In this document: piece by piece, positions 34,711 through 42,887 of the stretch
How the letters are laid out: every line of letters starts with the position of its first letter
How positions within the stretch are numbered: position 1 is the stretch's first letter
DNA from: Polaribacter dokdonensis
Lineage (GTDB): Bacteria > Bacteroidota > Bacteroidia > Flavobacteriales > Flavobacteriaceae
Reading direction: 5' to 3'
Assembly: GCF_024362345.1 (NCBI RefSeq)
Contig: NZ_CP101505.1
Coordinates: 516,001-580,000, forward strand
DNA: 64,000 bases
The notes under the pieces: generated by a model
The model's input: the letters and a program-made list of their open reading frames with translations, nothing else
What the model was told of the DNA's origin: nothing
The model's database searches: none
Translations under genes and position numbers: made by a program

Positions 34711-35757
34711 CTATTTTTTTAAGGTAAAAATTACTAACGTTTCTACACCTGGGTTAGATTTTATTGTAATGTTTCCATAATACACTTCAACAATTTTCTT
34801 AACAATAGATAACCCAATACCCGAAGATTGATTATCATTATTTAACTTTTGAAATGCATTAAAAATTTTATATAAATATTGGTTTTCTATGCCTTTACCA
34901 TTGTCTCTTATGCAGAATTTCCAATAGTTTAAATTGTCTTCACAAAGAATTTCGACTAACCCTTTATCACCTTTATCATTATACTTAATTGCATTGTCTA
35001 TTAAGTGATAAAACAAAAGATTTAATCTATAATTATCTGCACTTATTGTTGGTAAATTATCTTGAATCTTTATGCGTATATTTTTAGGGTTTTTTATTGA
35101 TGGTAATAATTCTTTAATCAAAATATTTAAATCAATTTCACGCTTTTTATTGTAGATTTTATCAATGGTTGTATATTCATATATATTTTTTATTAAAGAA
35201 TCCATTTTTTCTACATTCTCTCCAATTAAGCGAATAATTTCTTTTCCTCCATCATCTATCTTATCTTCATAATCTCCTTTTAACCATGTTGTTAACGCCT
35301 CAATACTCTGCAATGGAGATTGCAAATCATGTGTTATCATGTGAGCATAGTCATTCAATTCTAAATTTTGTTTCTCTAAATTAGCTAATAAAATATCTTT
35401 TTGTTTATTGATTTCTATAATTTCTTTAGTTTGATTATCAATAAAATCTACCAATTTTAAAGAATCGGTTTCTTCTAAATTTTTTGATTCATCTAAACCA
35501 TAAAATTTTAATGTATTAATTACATTATTAAGTTTTGTAATGATATTTTTTTGTGCTTCTGATTCTTGCCTTAATTGTTGGTTAGATTCAAATAATTCTT
35601 CTGAACTAATAGATGCAGCTCTTTGCAACATCTTAAATTGTTCATCAGAAGTGTTGTAAGACATTTCTATTGCCTCAAGAAATTCATTTAAATCTTCATC
35701 AGATTTAAATTTTTCAGGCAGATATTTTCGAATTTGTCTTTTAAGTAAAGAATTCAT
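34711..35757 (-). CDS. Soluble sensor histidine kinase of the FIST operon
   Basis: This 348-residue kinase has no membrane helix. Residues 1-90 contain RQIRKYL, FLEAIEMSYNTSDEQF and ASISSEELFESNQQLRQE, a conserved region seen before HisKA in other kinases. A coiled coil leads to the phospho-His143 in ITHDLQSPLQ, then the HATPase domain (N box HLIDNAIKYN, G1 DNGKGI, G2 GIGLSIVKK). Its ATG shares a base with the stop of the FIST gene (TAATG), so the FIST protein is probably its sensor in trans. Hpt follows after 2 bp. Confidence 0.92.
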   Translation of the reverse strand: MNSLLKRQIRKYLPEKFKSDEDLNEFLEAIEMSYNTSDEQFKMLQRAASISSEELFESNQQLRQESEAQKNIITKLNNVINTLKFYGLDESKNLEETDSLKLVDFIDNQTKEIIEINKQKDILLANLEKQNLELNDYAHMITHDLQSPLQSIEALTTWLKGDYEDKIDDGGKEIIRLIGENVEKMDSLIKNIYEYTTIDKIYNKKREIDLNILIKELLPSIKNPKNIRIKIQDNLPTISADNYRLNLLFYHLIDNAIKYNDKGDKGLVEILCEDNLNYWKFCIRDNGKGIENQYLYKIFNAFQKLNNDNQSSGIGLSIVKKIVEVYYGNITIKSNPGVETLVIFTLKK

Positions 35758-36899
35758 TATTCACTAATTAAAGTAATAGCCATTGTTTGATTGTGTAATT
35801 GGCAATTGGTTTCATCTTCAAAAGGCGCAATTTCTCCATAAGAATAAAAACCACTAACAAGAGTTTTATTTCCTATAACCTCCATAACTTCTTCAACCTC
35901 TTCCTCTACTCTTTGATCTAACACTAATTTTCTACCAATACAACTAACTAACAAAGCTAATTCAGGTGCTTTTTTTCTTTCTGACAATGCTCTTTCTGCA
36001 CCAATTTCTGCTGCATTAACAATGCTATCTACATTGGTCATCATTAGTTGAACTTGTGATCCTTCTAAAATATCTCCAGCCAAGATCATGGAGTTATCTT
36101 CCTCGTTAATGTTTAGTATAGTTCTAACAATTGATTTATCATCGTCTTTAGATTTTACATTTAAAGGATATAATAAAGCTGCTCCAGGTAATTCTTTAGA
36201 TTTTTCTCCTAAGTACTTTTTGTATAAGTTTAATGCTGGCTGTCCATCAATTTCGTATAATATATTTGCATCAGATTTTGTAACTAATCTTTCAGGTCCA
36301 AATGGTGTCCATCCTCCATGAGTAGCAAAAGAAATTTCTAATGTATCACCATATAAACCAATGGCTATAATTTCGCCTTCTTTTGGTGCTTCGTTATAAG
36401 AAGATAGAGTTTTTTCGAACCTGGCTGCATCTCCACAAAGCGCACCAGTTACAATTAGTTTTTGATCTGAAGCTGAGTTCATACCAATAGCCAATTGACT
36501 TCCATTTATAAAACTACCATCAGAAATTATAAATACGTGCTTTAAGTTTTGTGCTGGTAATTGCTTAATTAATTCTTTACCAACTTCTGTGCTATTTAAG
36601 CTTTCTTGGTTATCATTTAAAACATTAGTAGTTTTTATGATAAAACTGCTATTCTCAAATTCTATAGCAGTAACTACAATGGATTCATCATCTACAGATT
36701 CTGAAGTAATATTTCCAGAAGTAGATCCAAAAACAATATGACCATCAGGAAAGTAGTTTTTAATTTCTTGGTAAACTGATTCATCTTCCAACAAGTATCT
36801 ACTACCAAAAACTAAAACCAATGGTGATTTTAAAGTTTGTTTTTCTGTAATAAATTTAAATCCTGAATTTACTTCTCTTTTTAATTGAACCGTTTTCAT
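35757..36899 (-). CDS. FIST-domain ligand-sensing protein
   Basis: This 380-residue soluble protein has a FIST_N domain (about residues 20-200) with LVFGSRYLLED, FGSTSGNI and IISDGSFING, and a FIST_C domain (about 215-360) with LYKKYLG, KAPELALLVSCIGRK and LVSGFYSYGEIAPF. FIST domains were defined as sensory modules likely to bind small ligands such as amino acids; they occur with kinases and signalling enzymes. It is the first gene of the operon and shares a TAATG junction with the kinase. The ligand is unknown. A 7-bp inverted repeat lies 22 bases upstream of the ATG. Confidence 0.88.
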   Translation of the reverse strand: MKTVQLKREVNSGFKFITEKQTLKSPLVLVFGSRYLLEDESVYQEIKNYFPDGHIVFGSTSGNITSESVDDESIVVTAIEFENSSFIIKTTNVLNDNQESLNSTEVGKELIKQLPAQNLKHVFIISDGSFINGSQLAIGMNSASDQKLIVTGALCGDAARFEKTLSSYNEAPKEGEIIAIGLYGDTLEISFATHGGWTPFGPERLVTKSDANILYEIDGQPALNLYKKYLGEKSKELPGAALLYPLNVKSKDDDKSIVRTILNINEEDNSMILAGDILEGSQVQLMMTNVDSIVNAAEIGAERALSERKKAPELALLVSCIGRKLVLDQRVEEEVEEVMEVIGNKTLVSGFYSYGEIAPFEDETNCQLHNQTMAITLISE

Positions 36900-36920
36900 T
36901 AATTTAATGTTTGATTAGGG

Positions 36921-36936
36921 GAATATTAAAATATTC
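36921..36936. promoter_or_regulatory. Short inverted repeat upstream of the FIST gene
   Basis: GAATATT and AATATTC flank two A residues, 22-37 bases upstream of the FIST ATG (minus strand). In such AT-rich DNA this may be chance; it is listed as a possible operator. The shared bipartite element is absent here. The rest of 36900-37134 shows no gene. Confidence 0.3.
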
Positions 36937-37134
36937 AATAAATAAATATTATATAGTATTAGCTATAAATTTACAATCTTTTTGGCAATAGATAATCGAT
37001 TCTCATAAGAATATTATAATAAATTTTGGTTTTTATTGATAACACTTTATGAATTGGTGATTTTTGAAGAAAGAAATACTACCTAAAAACAGTATTTTTA
37101 AAAGATTTAAGAAAAGATGAAATAGAATAATAAA

Positions 37135-37548
37135 TTAAGCTTTTATTAATTCATTTACACTCCAATAAGCCAATACCTTTTCTATTTTTTTTACGTAATC
37201 TTCGTATTTAAGTGGCTTTAAGACATAACCAGACATGCCTGTTTTATAACACTCTATTAAGTCTTTCTGATTGTTTGAAGTAGTTAATATTACAATAGGA
37301 ATGTGTAATAAATCTTTATTTGCTTTAATTATTTTTAGAAATTCAATACCGCTAATTTTCGGCATGTTTAAATCTAACAGAATTAGATCTGGTATATTAG
37401 ATTTATCTTCTAAGCATTTTAAAGCTTCTTCTCCATTTTTAGCCTCATGTATTGTATGATTTAATTCTAATAATGAAATGGTTCTTTTCATTTTCATTAT
37501 TTCTATTAAATTATCTTCTACAAGTAAAATTTTAAGGGTATTTTCCAA
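37135..37548 (-). CDS. Single-domain response regulator (receiver only)
   Basis: This 137-residue protein is a bare receiver domain of the Rcp1-like type, starting with TTG. It has the acid pair ED at residues 11-12, phospho-Asp59 in LILLDLNMPKISG, Thr/Ser in VILTTSNN and the Lys in VLKPLKYEDY. It has no output domain and may pass phosphate to the Hpt protein or act by protein binding. It lies 235 bp upstream of the FIST operon on the same strand and has the second copy of the shared regulatory element in its promoter, tying it to that locus. Confidence 0.9.
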   Translation of the reverse strand: MENTLKILLVEDNLIEIMKMKRTISLLELNHTIHEAKNGEEALKCLEDKSNIPDLILLDLNMPKISGIEFLKIIKANKDLLHIPIVILTTSNNQKDLIECYKTGMSGYVLKPLKYEDYVKKIEKVLAYWSVNELIKA

Positions 37549-37617
37549 TTCAACTATTTTTAAAAATCCATTAACAACTACAAATTAAGTGTAAAGTTAT
37601 TTACTTAAAAAAAAACG

Positions 37618-37672
37618 GTGTTAAAAAGTAATTTGCATTCGTTCAAATACCAATAAGTGTCGACGAATGAAA
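37618..37672 (-). promoter_or_regulatory. Shared bipartite regulatory element, copy 2
   Basis: Plus-strand reading: GTGTTAAAA (37618-37626), ATTCG (37637-37641), then TAAGTGTCGACGAATGAAA (37654-37672). The ATTCG-to-CGAAT distance is 27 bases, as in copy 1, and the 19-base block differs by one base. It lies 70-124 bases upstream of the single-domain response regulator gene. Confidence 0.7.
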
Positions 37673-37684
37673 TCTTTGTTTCTT

Positions 37685-38152
37685 TTAAGAAACTAAGCTG
37701 TTTATGTAATCAAATATTTCTCCTTTAGAAATTGAACTACCTTTTTCAATTAAATCAAAGATTTCTAAATTTCTATAGTTATTATATGGCTTGCTTCCTT
37801 TAAAGATTTCTACTGAATTATCCATTGGATTTTGCATTAGCCATTCAAAACCATTTTGTGATAATAAGTCTATATCCCAATTTACTTTTATAGCAATTCT
37901 ATGAATTTCGTTTTCATCGCATTTAAAGAGATTTGCAGATGTTTTAGAAAAATGTTCTACATAATTAACTTTAGTTAATACATCATCCCAAACTACATCA
38001 GAAAAAATATTCATTTCTTCTTCAGCAACTTTAGGTTTAGTTTCTTTTATCTCTTTCCACTCTTTAGCATCAATACTTTGTGTAGCTAAGAATTGTGCAA
38101 ATTCTTGATGTAAACTTTCAAATTGTTCTTTTGTGAGTTGTCTATATTTCAT
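37685..38152 (-). CDS. DUF6495-like protein, unknown function
   Basis: A 155-residue soluble protein. The ATG at 38152 (MKYRQLTKEQFE) is preferred to a preceding TTG. Visible features are a helical N-terminus (QFESLHQEFAQFLATQSID), an Asp/Glu-rich centre (EEEMNIFSDVVWDDVLTKVNYVEHFSKTSANLFKC) and a conserved-looking NPMDNSVEIFKGSKPYNNYRNLEIFDLIEKG. I believe it corresponds to the Bacteroidota family DUF6495, but I cannot confirm it. It is monocistronic, upstream of the response regulator gene, and the rplI terminator lies just beyond its start. Confidence 0.72.
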   Translation of the reverse strand: MKYRQLTKEQFESLHQEFAQFLATQSIDAKEWKEIKETKPKVAEEEMNIFSDVVWDDVLTKVNYVEHFSKTSANLFKCDENEIHRIAIKVNWDIDLLSQNGFEWLMQNPMDNSVEIFKGSKPYNNYRNLEIFDLIEKGSSISKGEIFDYINSLVS

Positions 38153-38251
38153 CAATTTAAATTTCGAAATGCTAATTATAATTAATAGCTCAAATATCCA
38201 TATATTTTCTCTTTTAAAAAACAGATACTATGTCAATTTATGAAGTAAACA

Positions 38252-38284
38252 AAAAAGCGCTTACCAAATTGGTAAGCGCTTTTT
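38252..38284 (-). terminator. Intrinsic terminator of the rpsF-rpsR-rplI operon
   Basis: A perfect 16-bp stem (AAAAAGCGCTTACCAA and its complement with one unpaired base at the tip) 22 bases after the rplI stop on the minus strand, ending in a T-run on that strand. Confidence 0.92.
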
Positions 38285-38306
38285 AAAAGATCTAATTAAG
38301 TAATAA

Positions 38307-38753
38307 TTACTCAGCAATAACTTCAAAGTTAATGTCAGCAACTACTTCTCTGTGTAATCTTACAGATGCTTCATAAACACCTAATCTTTTTACAGAACCT
38401 CCAACAACTTTAATAAATTTCTTGTCGATCTCTGTACCTTCTTTTGCTAAAGCTGCAGCTAAATCTATGTTGTTTACAGAACCAAATAATTTGTCTCCTG
38501 AACCAGTTTTTGATGCAATTTTAATTTCATATCCTTTAATTGTTTCAGCAACTTTGTTTGCATCTTCAATTAATTTAGCTTCTTTATAAGCACGTTGTTT
38601 TAAATTCTCTGCTAAAACTTTCTTTGCAGATGAAGTAGCTAAAACTGCTTGTCCTGTAGGGATTAAAAAGTTTCTACCATAACCGTTTTTCACGTCTACG
38701 ATATCATCTTTAAATCCTAAATTTTCTACGTCTTGTCTTAATATCAATTCCAT
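38307..38753 (-). CDS. rplI: 50S ribosomal protein L9
   Basis: L9 binds domain V of 23S rRNA and helps keep the frame. The 148-residue protein begins MELILRQDVENLGFKDDIVDVKNGYGRNFLIPTG, the diagnostic L9 N-domain with its Gly-rich loop, followed by a long connecting helix and the C-domain (KLFGSVNNIDLAAAL). The length is standard. It closes the operon rpsF-rpsR-rplI with gaps of 15 and 3 bp, and a strong terminator follows. No single-stranded DNA-binding protein gene lies in this operon, unlike in many other bacteria. Confidence 0.97.
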   Translation of the reverse strand: MELILRQDVENLGFKDDIVDVKNGYGRNFLIPTGQAVLATSSAKKVLAENLKQRAYKEAKLIEDANKVAETIKGYEIKIASKTGSGDKLFGSVNNIDLAAALAKEGTEIDKKFIKVVGGSVKRLGVYEASVRLHREVVADINFEVIAE

Positions 38754-38768
38754 GTCTCTACCTCTTTA

Positions 38769-39065
38769 TTATTTTAACATATCTCCAACGTAAGGCATTA
38801 ACGCTAAATGACGCGCTCTTTTAATTGCTTGCGCAACTTTACGTTGATACTTTAATGAAGTTCCTGTTAAACGTCTAGGTAAAATTTTACCTTGCTCGTT
38901 TACTAAATACATCAAGAAGTCTGCATCTTTATAATCGATATACTTGATACCTTTTTTCTTAAATCTACAGTATTTTGCTTCTTTCTTAGTTTCAATATCT
39001 AATGGTGTTAAATATCTTACATCTGCAGATTTACCACCTTTTGCTTGTTGTTCTATTGATGCCAT
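38769..39065 (-). CDS. rpsR: 30S ribosomal protein S18
   Basis: S18 forms a pair with S6 on the platform of the 30S subunit. This 98-residue protein has an N-terminal Lys/Ser-rich tail, the core motif [21 protein letters not shown], and [34 protein letters not shown], typical of S18. At 98 residues it is a bit longer than the E. coli form (75) because of the N-terminal tail, common in Bacteroidota. It starts 3 bp after the rpsF stop. There are no zinc Cys pairs; only one Cys is present. Confidence 0.97.
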   Translation of the reverse strand: MASIEQQAKGGKSADVRYLTPLDIETKKEAKYCRFKKKGIKYIDYKDADFLMYLVNEQGKILPRRLTGTSLKYQRKVAQAIKRARHLALMPYVGDMLK

Positions 39066-39068
39066 ACC

Positions 39069-39410
39069 TTATTTTTTTGTAGATTTAACACGTTCTCTTC
39101 TTTTCTCTGCCCATGCAGCAGCATGTTTGTCTAGTCTTACAGTTAAATAGCGCATAATGCTATCATCTCTTCTAAACTCTAATTCAAAAGCAGTAATTTC
39201 TTCTCCTGCAATTTTAAATTCAAATAAGTGATAAAAACCACTTTTCTTTTTTTGAATTGGATAAGCTAATTTTTTTAAGCCCCAATCTTCTTTAGAAATC
39301 ATTTCGGCACCTTTAGAAACCAAATAGTCATTAAACTTTTGTACTGTTTCCTTTATCTGAGTATCAGATAAAACGGGATTCAAAATGAAAACAGTTTCGT
39401 AATGATTCAT
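39069..39410 (-). CDS. rpsF: 30S ribosomal protein S6
   Basis: S6 binds S18 and 16S rRNA on the 30S platform. The 113-residue protein begins NHYETVFILNPVLSDTQI and has GAEMISKEDWGLKKLAYPIQKKKSGFYHLFEF and LEFRRDDSIMRYLTVRL, the S6 core, followed by a basic tail (AWAEKRRERVKSTKK). It opens the operon; a TATATTTG -7 box lies 33 bases upstream. The leader (about 26 bases) holds no evident S6:S18-binding RNA structure. Confidence 0.97.
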   Translation of the reverse strand: MNHYETVFILNPVLSDTQIKETVQKFNDYLVSKGAEMISKEDWGLKKLAYPIQKKKSGFYHLFEFKIAGEEITAFELEFRRDDSIMRYLTVRLDKHAAAWAEKRRERVKSTKK

Positions 39411-39442
39411 AATTAAAAATTTATTGTTTAATTTTAAGGGTG

Positions 39443-39450
39443 CAAATATA
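39443..39450 (-). promoter_or_regulatory. -7 promoter element (TATATTTG) of the rpsF operon
   Basis: An exact TAnnTTTG match on the minus strand, 33 bases before the rpsF ATG. No TTG element at the usual distance was found. Confidence 0.6.
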
Positions 39451-39532
39451 GAAACTTTTTTCTATTTAACACATTAAAATGTAATTTATAATTAAGGTTT
39501 TAATTTAAAAACAAACTATCTAAAATACTGAT

Positions 39533-40420
39533 ATGCAAATACCTGAAATACCTGAACTAATTCATTATGCAATTCCTTTTTTTGTAGCCACTGTAATTTT
39601 AGAAATTATACTTACAATTAAAGTTAAAATGAGTGAATATGAATATAAAGACGCAGGGACTTCTATAATAATGGGACTTGGAAATGTATTTATAGGTTTA
39701 TTTACCAAAGCTTTAGTTTTAGCTATATTTTACTTTTTTTATCAGTTTAGAGTTTTTACAATTCCATTTGCTGCTTGGTCTTGGATAGTACTTCTTTTTG
39801 CAGAAGATTTTTGTTATTATTGGTTTCATAGAGTTAGCCACGAAAGTCGATTCTTTTGGGCCAGTCACGTAGTTCATCATTCTTCTAAAGAATATAATTT
39901 AAGTACAGCTTTAAGACAAACTTGGTCTGGGAGTTTTTTTAGTTTTATATTTTGGATTCCTTTACTAGTTTTAGGATTTCATCCAATAATGGTTTTGGTG
40001 CAAATGTCTGTAAGTTTAATTTATCAATATTGGATACATACCAAATTAATTGACAAAATGCCTAAATGGTTTGAGGCTATTTTTAACACACCTAGTCATC
40101 ATAGAGTACATCATGCAACTAATGCCCAATACTTAGATAGAAATCATGCAGGAATTTTTATAATTTGGGATAAATTATTTAAAACCTACGAACCTGAAGT
40201 TGAAGAACCTGTTTACGGTTTAGTTGCCAATATTAATACCTATAACCCAATAAAAATTGCGTTCTTAGAGTGGTATCATATGTTTAAAGATGCTTTTACT
40301 AATAAAACATCGCTTAAAAATAGATTAAACTATTTTATTAAACCTCCAGGTTGGAAACACGATGGATCTAGTATTTTGTCATCAGATCTGAGAAAATCTT
40401 GGGAAGAAAAAAAGAGATAA
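39533..40420 (+). CDS. Fatty acid hydroxylase / sterol desaturase superfamily membrane protein
   Basis: This 295-residue di-iron membrane enzyme has the three His clusters of the family: HRVSHE (with FCYYWF just before), HVVHHSS and TPSHHRVHHA. Four to five membrane helices are spread between residues 10 and 170. The enzyme would hydroxylate or desaturate a lipid or isoprenoid; in Flavobacteriia related enzymes act on carotenoids or fatty acids, but the substrate cannot be told here. The stop codon lies in the arm of a hairpin terminator. It diverges from rpsF and converges with the second alanine dehydrogenase gene. Confidence 0.88.
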   Translation: MQIPEIPELIHYAIPFFVATVILEIILTIKVKMSEYEYKDAGTSIIMGLGNVFIGLFTKALVLAIFYFFYQFRVFTIPFAAWSWIVLLFAEDFCYYWFHRVSHESRFFWASHVVHHSSKEYNLSTALRQTWSGSFFSFIFWIPLLVLGFHPIMVLVQMSVSLIYQYWIHTKLIDKMPKWFEAIFNTPSHHRVHHATNAQYLDRNHAGIFIIWDKLFKTYEPEVEEPVYGLVANINTYNPIKIAFLEWYHMFKDAFTNKTSLKNRLNYFIKPPGWKHDGSSILSSDLRKSWEEKKR

Positions 40421-40440
40421 GTGTAAAACCTATCTCTTTT
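40410..40440. terminator. Intrinsic terminator overlapping a stop codon
   Basis: A 10-bp AT-rich stem (AAAAGAGATA and TATCTCTTTT, loop of 11 bases) spans the stop of the fatty acid hydroxylase gene at 40418-40420. It lies 22 bases from the end of the convergent alanine dehydrogenase gene and may serve both. Confidence 0.72.
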
Positions 40441-40462
40441 ATTAAAATAAACAATTCTTGAA

Positions 40463-41545
40463 TTAATCAAAAATACCTTCAAGTTCTTTATAGGTGATTT
40501 CACCTTTTACGATATTTAATCCTTTAGCTAAAGTTTCATCTTTTTTACAAGCTTGCTCCCAACCTAAATTCGCAATTTTTAAAATGTAAGATAAAGTTAC
40601 ATTAGTTAATGCCATAGTTGAAGTATAAGGAACAGCACCTGGCATATTAGCAACACAGTAATGTACTACATCATCTATAATATATGTAGGATCTTCGTGT
40701 GTAGTTGCTTTTGTGGTTTCAAAACATCCTCCTTGATCTACTGCTACATCCACAACCACAGTTCCTGGTCTCATTTCTTTTAACATGTCTTTGGTGATAA
40801 GCTTTGGAGCTTTACCTCCTTTAACTAAAACTCCACCCACAATTAAATCATGTGTTTTTATATGTTGACGAATACTGTATTCACTAGAAAAACCAGTAAT
40901 AACATGATTAGGTAAAACATCATTTACATAACGTAAACGCTTCATATTAATATCTAAAATGGTAACGTGTGCACCTAAACCTGCAGCCATTTTAGCTGCT
41001 TGTACACCAACAACTCCAGCTCCTAAAATTAAAACTTTACCTGGTGTTACGCCTGGCACACCACCTAATAAAATTCCACGACCTTTTACTGGCTTTTCTA
41101 AATATTTTGCTCCCTGTTGAATAGACATTCTACCAGCAACTTCAGACATAGGTGTTAACAGAGGCAAAGTACCATCATTATCTTCTACAGTTTCATAAGC
41201 TAAACAGATAGACTTACTTTCTATCATTGCTTTTGTTAAAGGTTCACTAGATGCAAAATGGAAATATGTAAATACAATCTGATTTTCTTTAATTAAAGGA
41301 TACTCAACAGCAATTGGTTCTTTAACCTTTACAATCATTTCACTCTTTGCATAAACATCTTCAATTGTTGGTAAAATGGTTGCACCAACTTCTGAATAAT
41401 CTTTATCAAAAAAACCACTTCCTTCACCAGCTGTAGATTGTACATAAACTGTATGATTATTCTTTACCAAAGCAAAAACTCCTGCAGGTGTCATACCTAC
41501 TCTACTTTCGTTATTTTTAATTTCTTTTGGAATACCAACTATCAT
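40463..41545 (-). CDS. ald: Alanine dehydrogenase, canonical length
   Basis: This 360-residue enzyme carries out NAD-linked oxidative deamination of alanine to pyruvate. It begins MIVGIPKEIKNNESRVGMTPAGV and has the Rossmann motif VLILGAGVVGVQAAKMAAGLGAHV, then VDVAVDQGGCFETT and YCVANMPGAVPYTST, all typical of Ald. The length and N-terminus match well-studied Ald proteins better than the long form at 29732-30928, so this is the more probable true alanine dehydrogenase. It is a single-gene unit on the minus strand, 122 bp from no other strand-mate, with hairpins on both sides. Confidence 0.93.
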   Translation of the reverse strand: MIVGIPKEIKNNESRVGMTPAGVFALVKNNHTVYVQSTAGEGSGFFDKDYSEVGATILPTIEDVYAKSEMIVKVKEPIAVEYPLIKENQIVFTYFHFASSEPLTKAMIESKSICLAYETVEDNDGTLPLLTPMSEVAGRMSIQQGAKYLEKPVKGRGILLGGVPGVTPGKVLILGAGVVGVQAAKMAAGLGAHVTILDINMKRLRYVNDVLPNHVITGFSSEYSIRQHIKTHDLIVGGVLVKGGKAPKLITKDMLKEMRPGTVVVDVAVDQGGCFETTKATTHEDPTYIIDDVVHYCVANMPGAVPYTSTMALTNVTLSYILKIANLGWEQACKKDETLAKGLNIVKGEITYKELEGIFD

Positions 41546-41684
41546 TTCAAAGTTTTAAAAAATTCACAATAAATGTAATAGGATTATTTAAGATAATCTA
41601 AATACTAAATCTGATTTTAACCATTTTTATGAAATCAATAAAAAAGCTTTTTTAAACTATTAAATTGATAATTTTTTGGCACAA

Positions 41685-41714
41685 AAAAAGTCAATGTAAT
41701 TACATTGACTTTTT
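41685..41714 (-). terminator. Perfect palindromic terminator of the barrel protein gene
   Basis: A perfect 30-base palindrome (AAAAAGTCAATGTAA and its complement) 19 bases past the stop of the outer-membrane protein gene, with T-run on the minus strand. It separates that gene from the canonical alanine dehydrogenase gene downstream. Confidence 0.9.
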
Positions 41715-41733
41715 ATAGATTATTGAGTTAAGT

Positions 41734-42840
41734 TTAGTTCAAATCTAAACGAATTCCCATTGAAATATTTCTAGTTTCAGTATTCTTAAATAATGGATTT
41801 AAATCGTACTTTACATAGAAACTCGTTGATTTATAACCAATGTAAGTACTAATACCATAGTTAAATGTATTCATATTAAAGTTTTCATATTGTACTTGTT
41901 TGGTTTCAACCCCAGCAGCATCTGAAAACTCTAAATATTGTCTTGTACCCAATTTAAAGCCAAAGAAACCACCTAATCCTAAACGAACTGACTCATTTGT
42001 TCTGTCTCTTACTCTACCATCTTTATACACCTTGTTTTTAGACAAATCCCATTCTAAATGTACAGGAAAATTCATTTGTACATGTCTTAATCTACTCTCT
42101 GAAAGTGGGTTTCCAAAATCTTGAATCTCAGTAACATCTCCGTTTTTAACATGAACTCTATTGTCTTCTAAACGTAGATTATTCCAAAGAAATGAGAAAC
42201 CATATTTTACATATAATTGTGATGGTTTTCTAGACAAACGAGTTTTCCAAGTAAAACCTAATTCGTAAAAACGAGATCTCCAGAATTGGTATTCTGAATC
42301 ATTTAAAGAAGATAAATCATTATCATTTAAAACATTATTTACACCCATTGCAAATACAAACTGTGTTGTTGTTGTTCTTTGGTGTTTGTTTTTATAACTC
42401 CATCTTTCCTCTCTTCTATTATTGCGTTCTTCTAAATCACCTTCAGAAATATTTAACTTAAAAACTTTATTACCAATTGTAAAGGTATTGTCTTCATCTT
42501 CATTGGTAATAGATTCTTCAGTACTTGCAATTTTACCATTAGTTTTATCTTGCACTAATATTTGTAGCAAAGCCTCTTGCTCACCCACTAATTTTTCTAT
42601 TCTTTGAGCATGATATGTTGCAGCCTGCTTCTTTAAGTCTTCTGCACTTTCTTTGGTGATTTTACCATCTGTTAATTGCTTATCTATAGCAATAACTTTA
42701 GCTTTAAGAGAGTCTTTTTGCTGCTTGGTAATTTGCTCTATTCTTTTAGAGATTTTAGCAACTTCTTTTTCGAATGTTTTTTCTTGAGATTGAATCATGG
42801 TTGTGCATAACAACACTAATACTAGTAGTATTTTTTTCAT
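41734..42840 (-). CDS. Outer-membrane beta-barrel protein with coiled-coil N-domain
   Basis: This 368-residue protein has a signal peptide (KKILLVLVLLCTTMIQSQ), then a Lys/Glu-rich coiled coil (about residues 20-100, KEVAKISKRIEQITKQQKDSLKAKV) and an acidic linker. The C-terminal part (about 150-368) alternates aromatic and polar residues in the manner of an outer-membrane barrel and ends GIRLDLN. The coiled coil would lie in the periplasm. It follows the probable anti-sigma gene by 47 bp, so it is probably in the sigma operon and may be a target or sensor. No specific family name was recognised. Confidence 0.75.
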   Translation of the reverse strand: MKKILLVLVLLCTTMIQSQEKTFEKEVAKISKRIEQITKQQKDSLKAKVIAIDKQLTDGKITKESAEDLKKQAATYHAQRIEKLVGEQEALLQILVQDKTNGKIASTEESITNEDEDNTFTIGNKVFKLNISEGDLEERNNRREERWSYKNKHQRTTTTQFVFAMGVNNVLNDNDLSSLNDSEYQFWRSRFYELGFTWKTRLSRKPSQLYVKYGFSFLWNNLRLEDNRVHVKNGDVTEIQDFGNPLSESRLRHVQMNFPVHLEWDLSKNKVYKDGRVRDRTNESVRLGLGGFFGFKLGTRQYLEFSDAAGVETKQVQYENFNMNTFNYGISTYIGYKSTSFYVKYDLNPLFKNTETRNISMGIRLDLN

Positions 42841-42887
42841 TTTTATTGATTTTAAGATTGTTAGATTAATTTTTAATGTAGAAGGTA

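Noticed and set aside
39411..39442. Possible S6:S18-binding leader RNA before rpsF.
   Set aside because: The leader is about 26-32 bases with no stem-loop or the usual conserved bulge, so no support.
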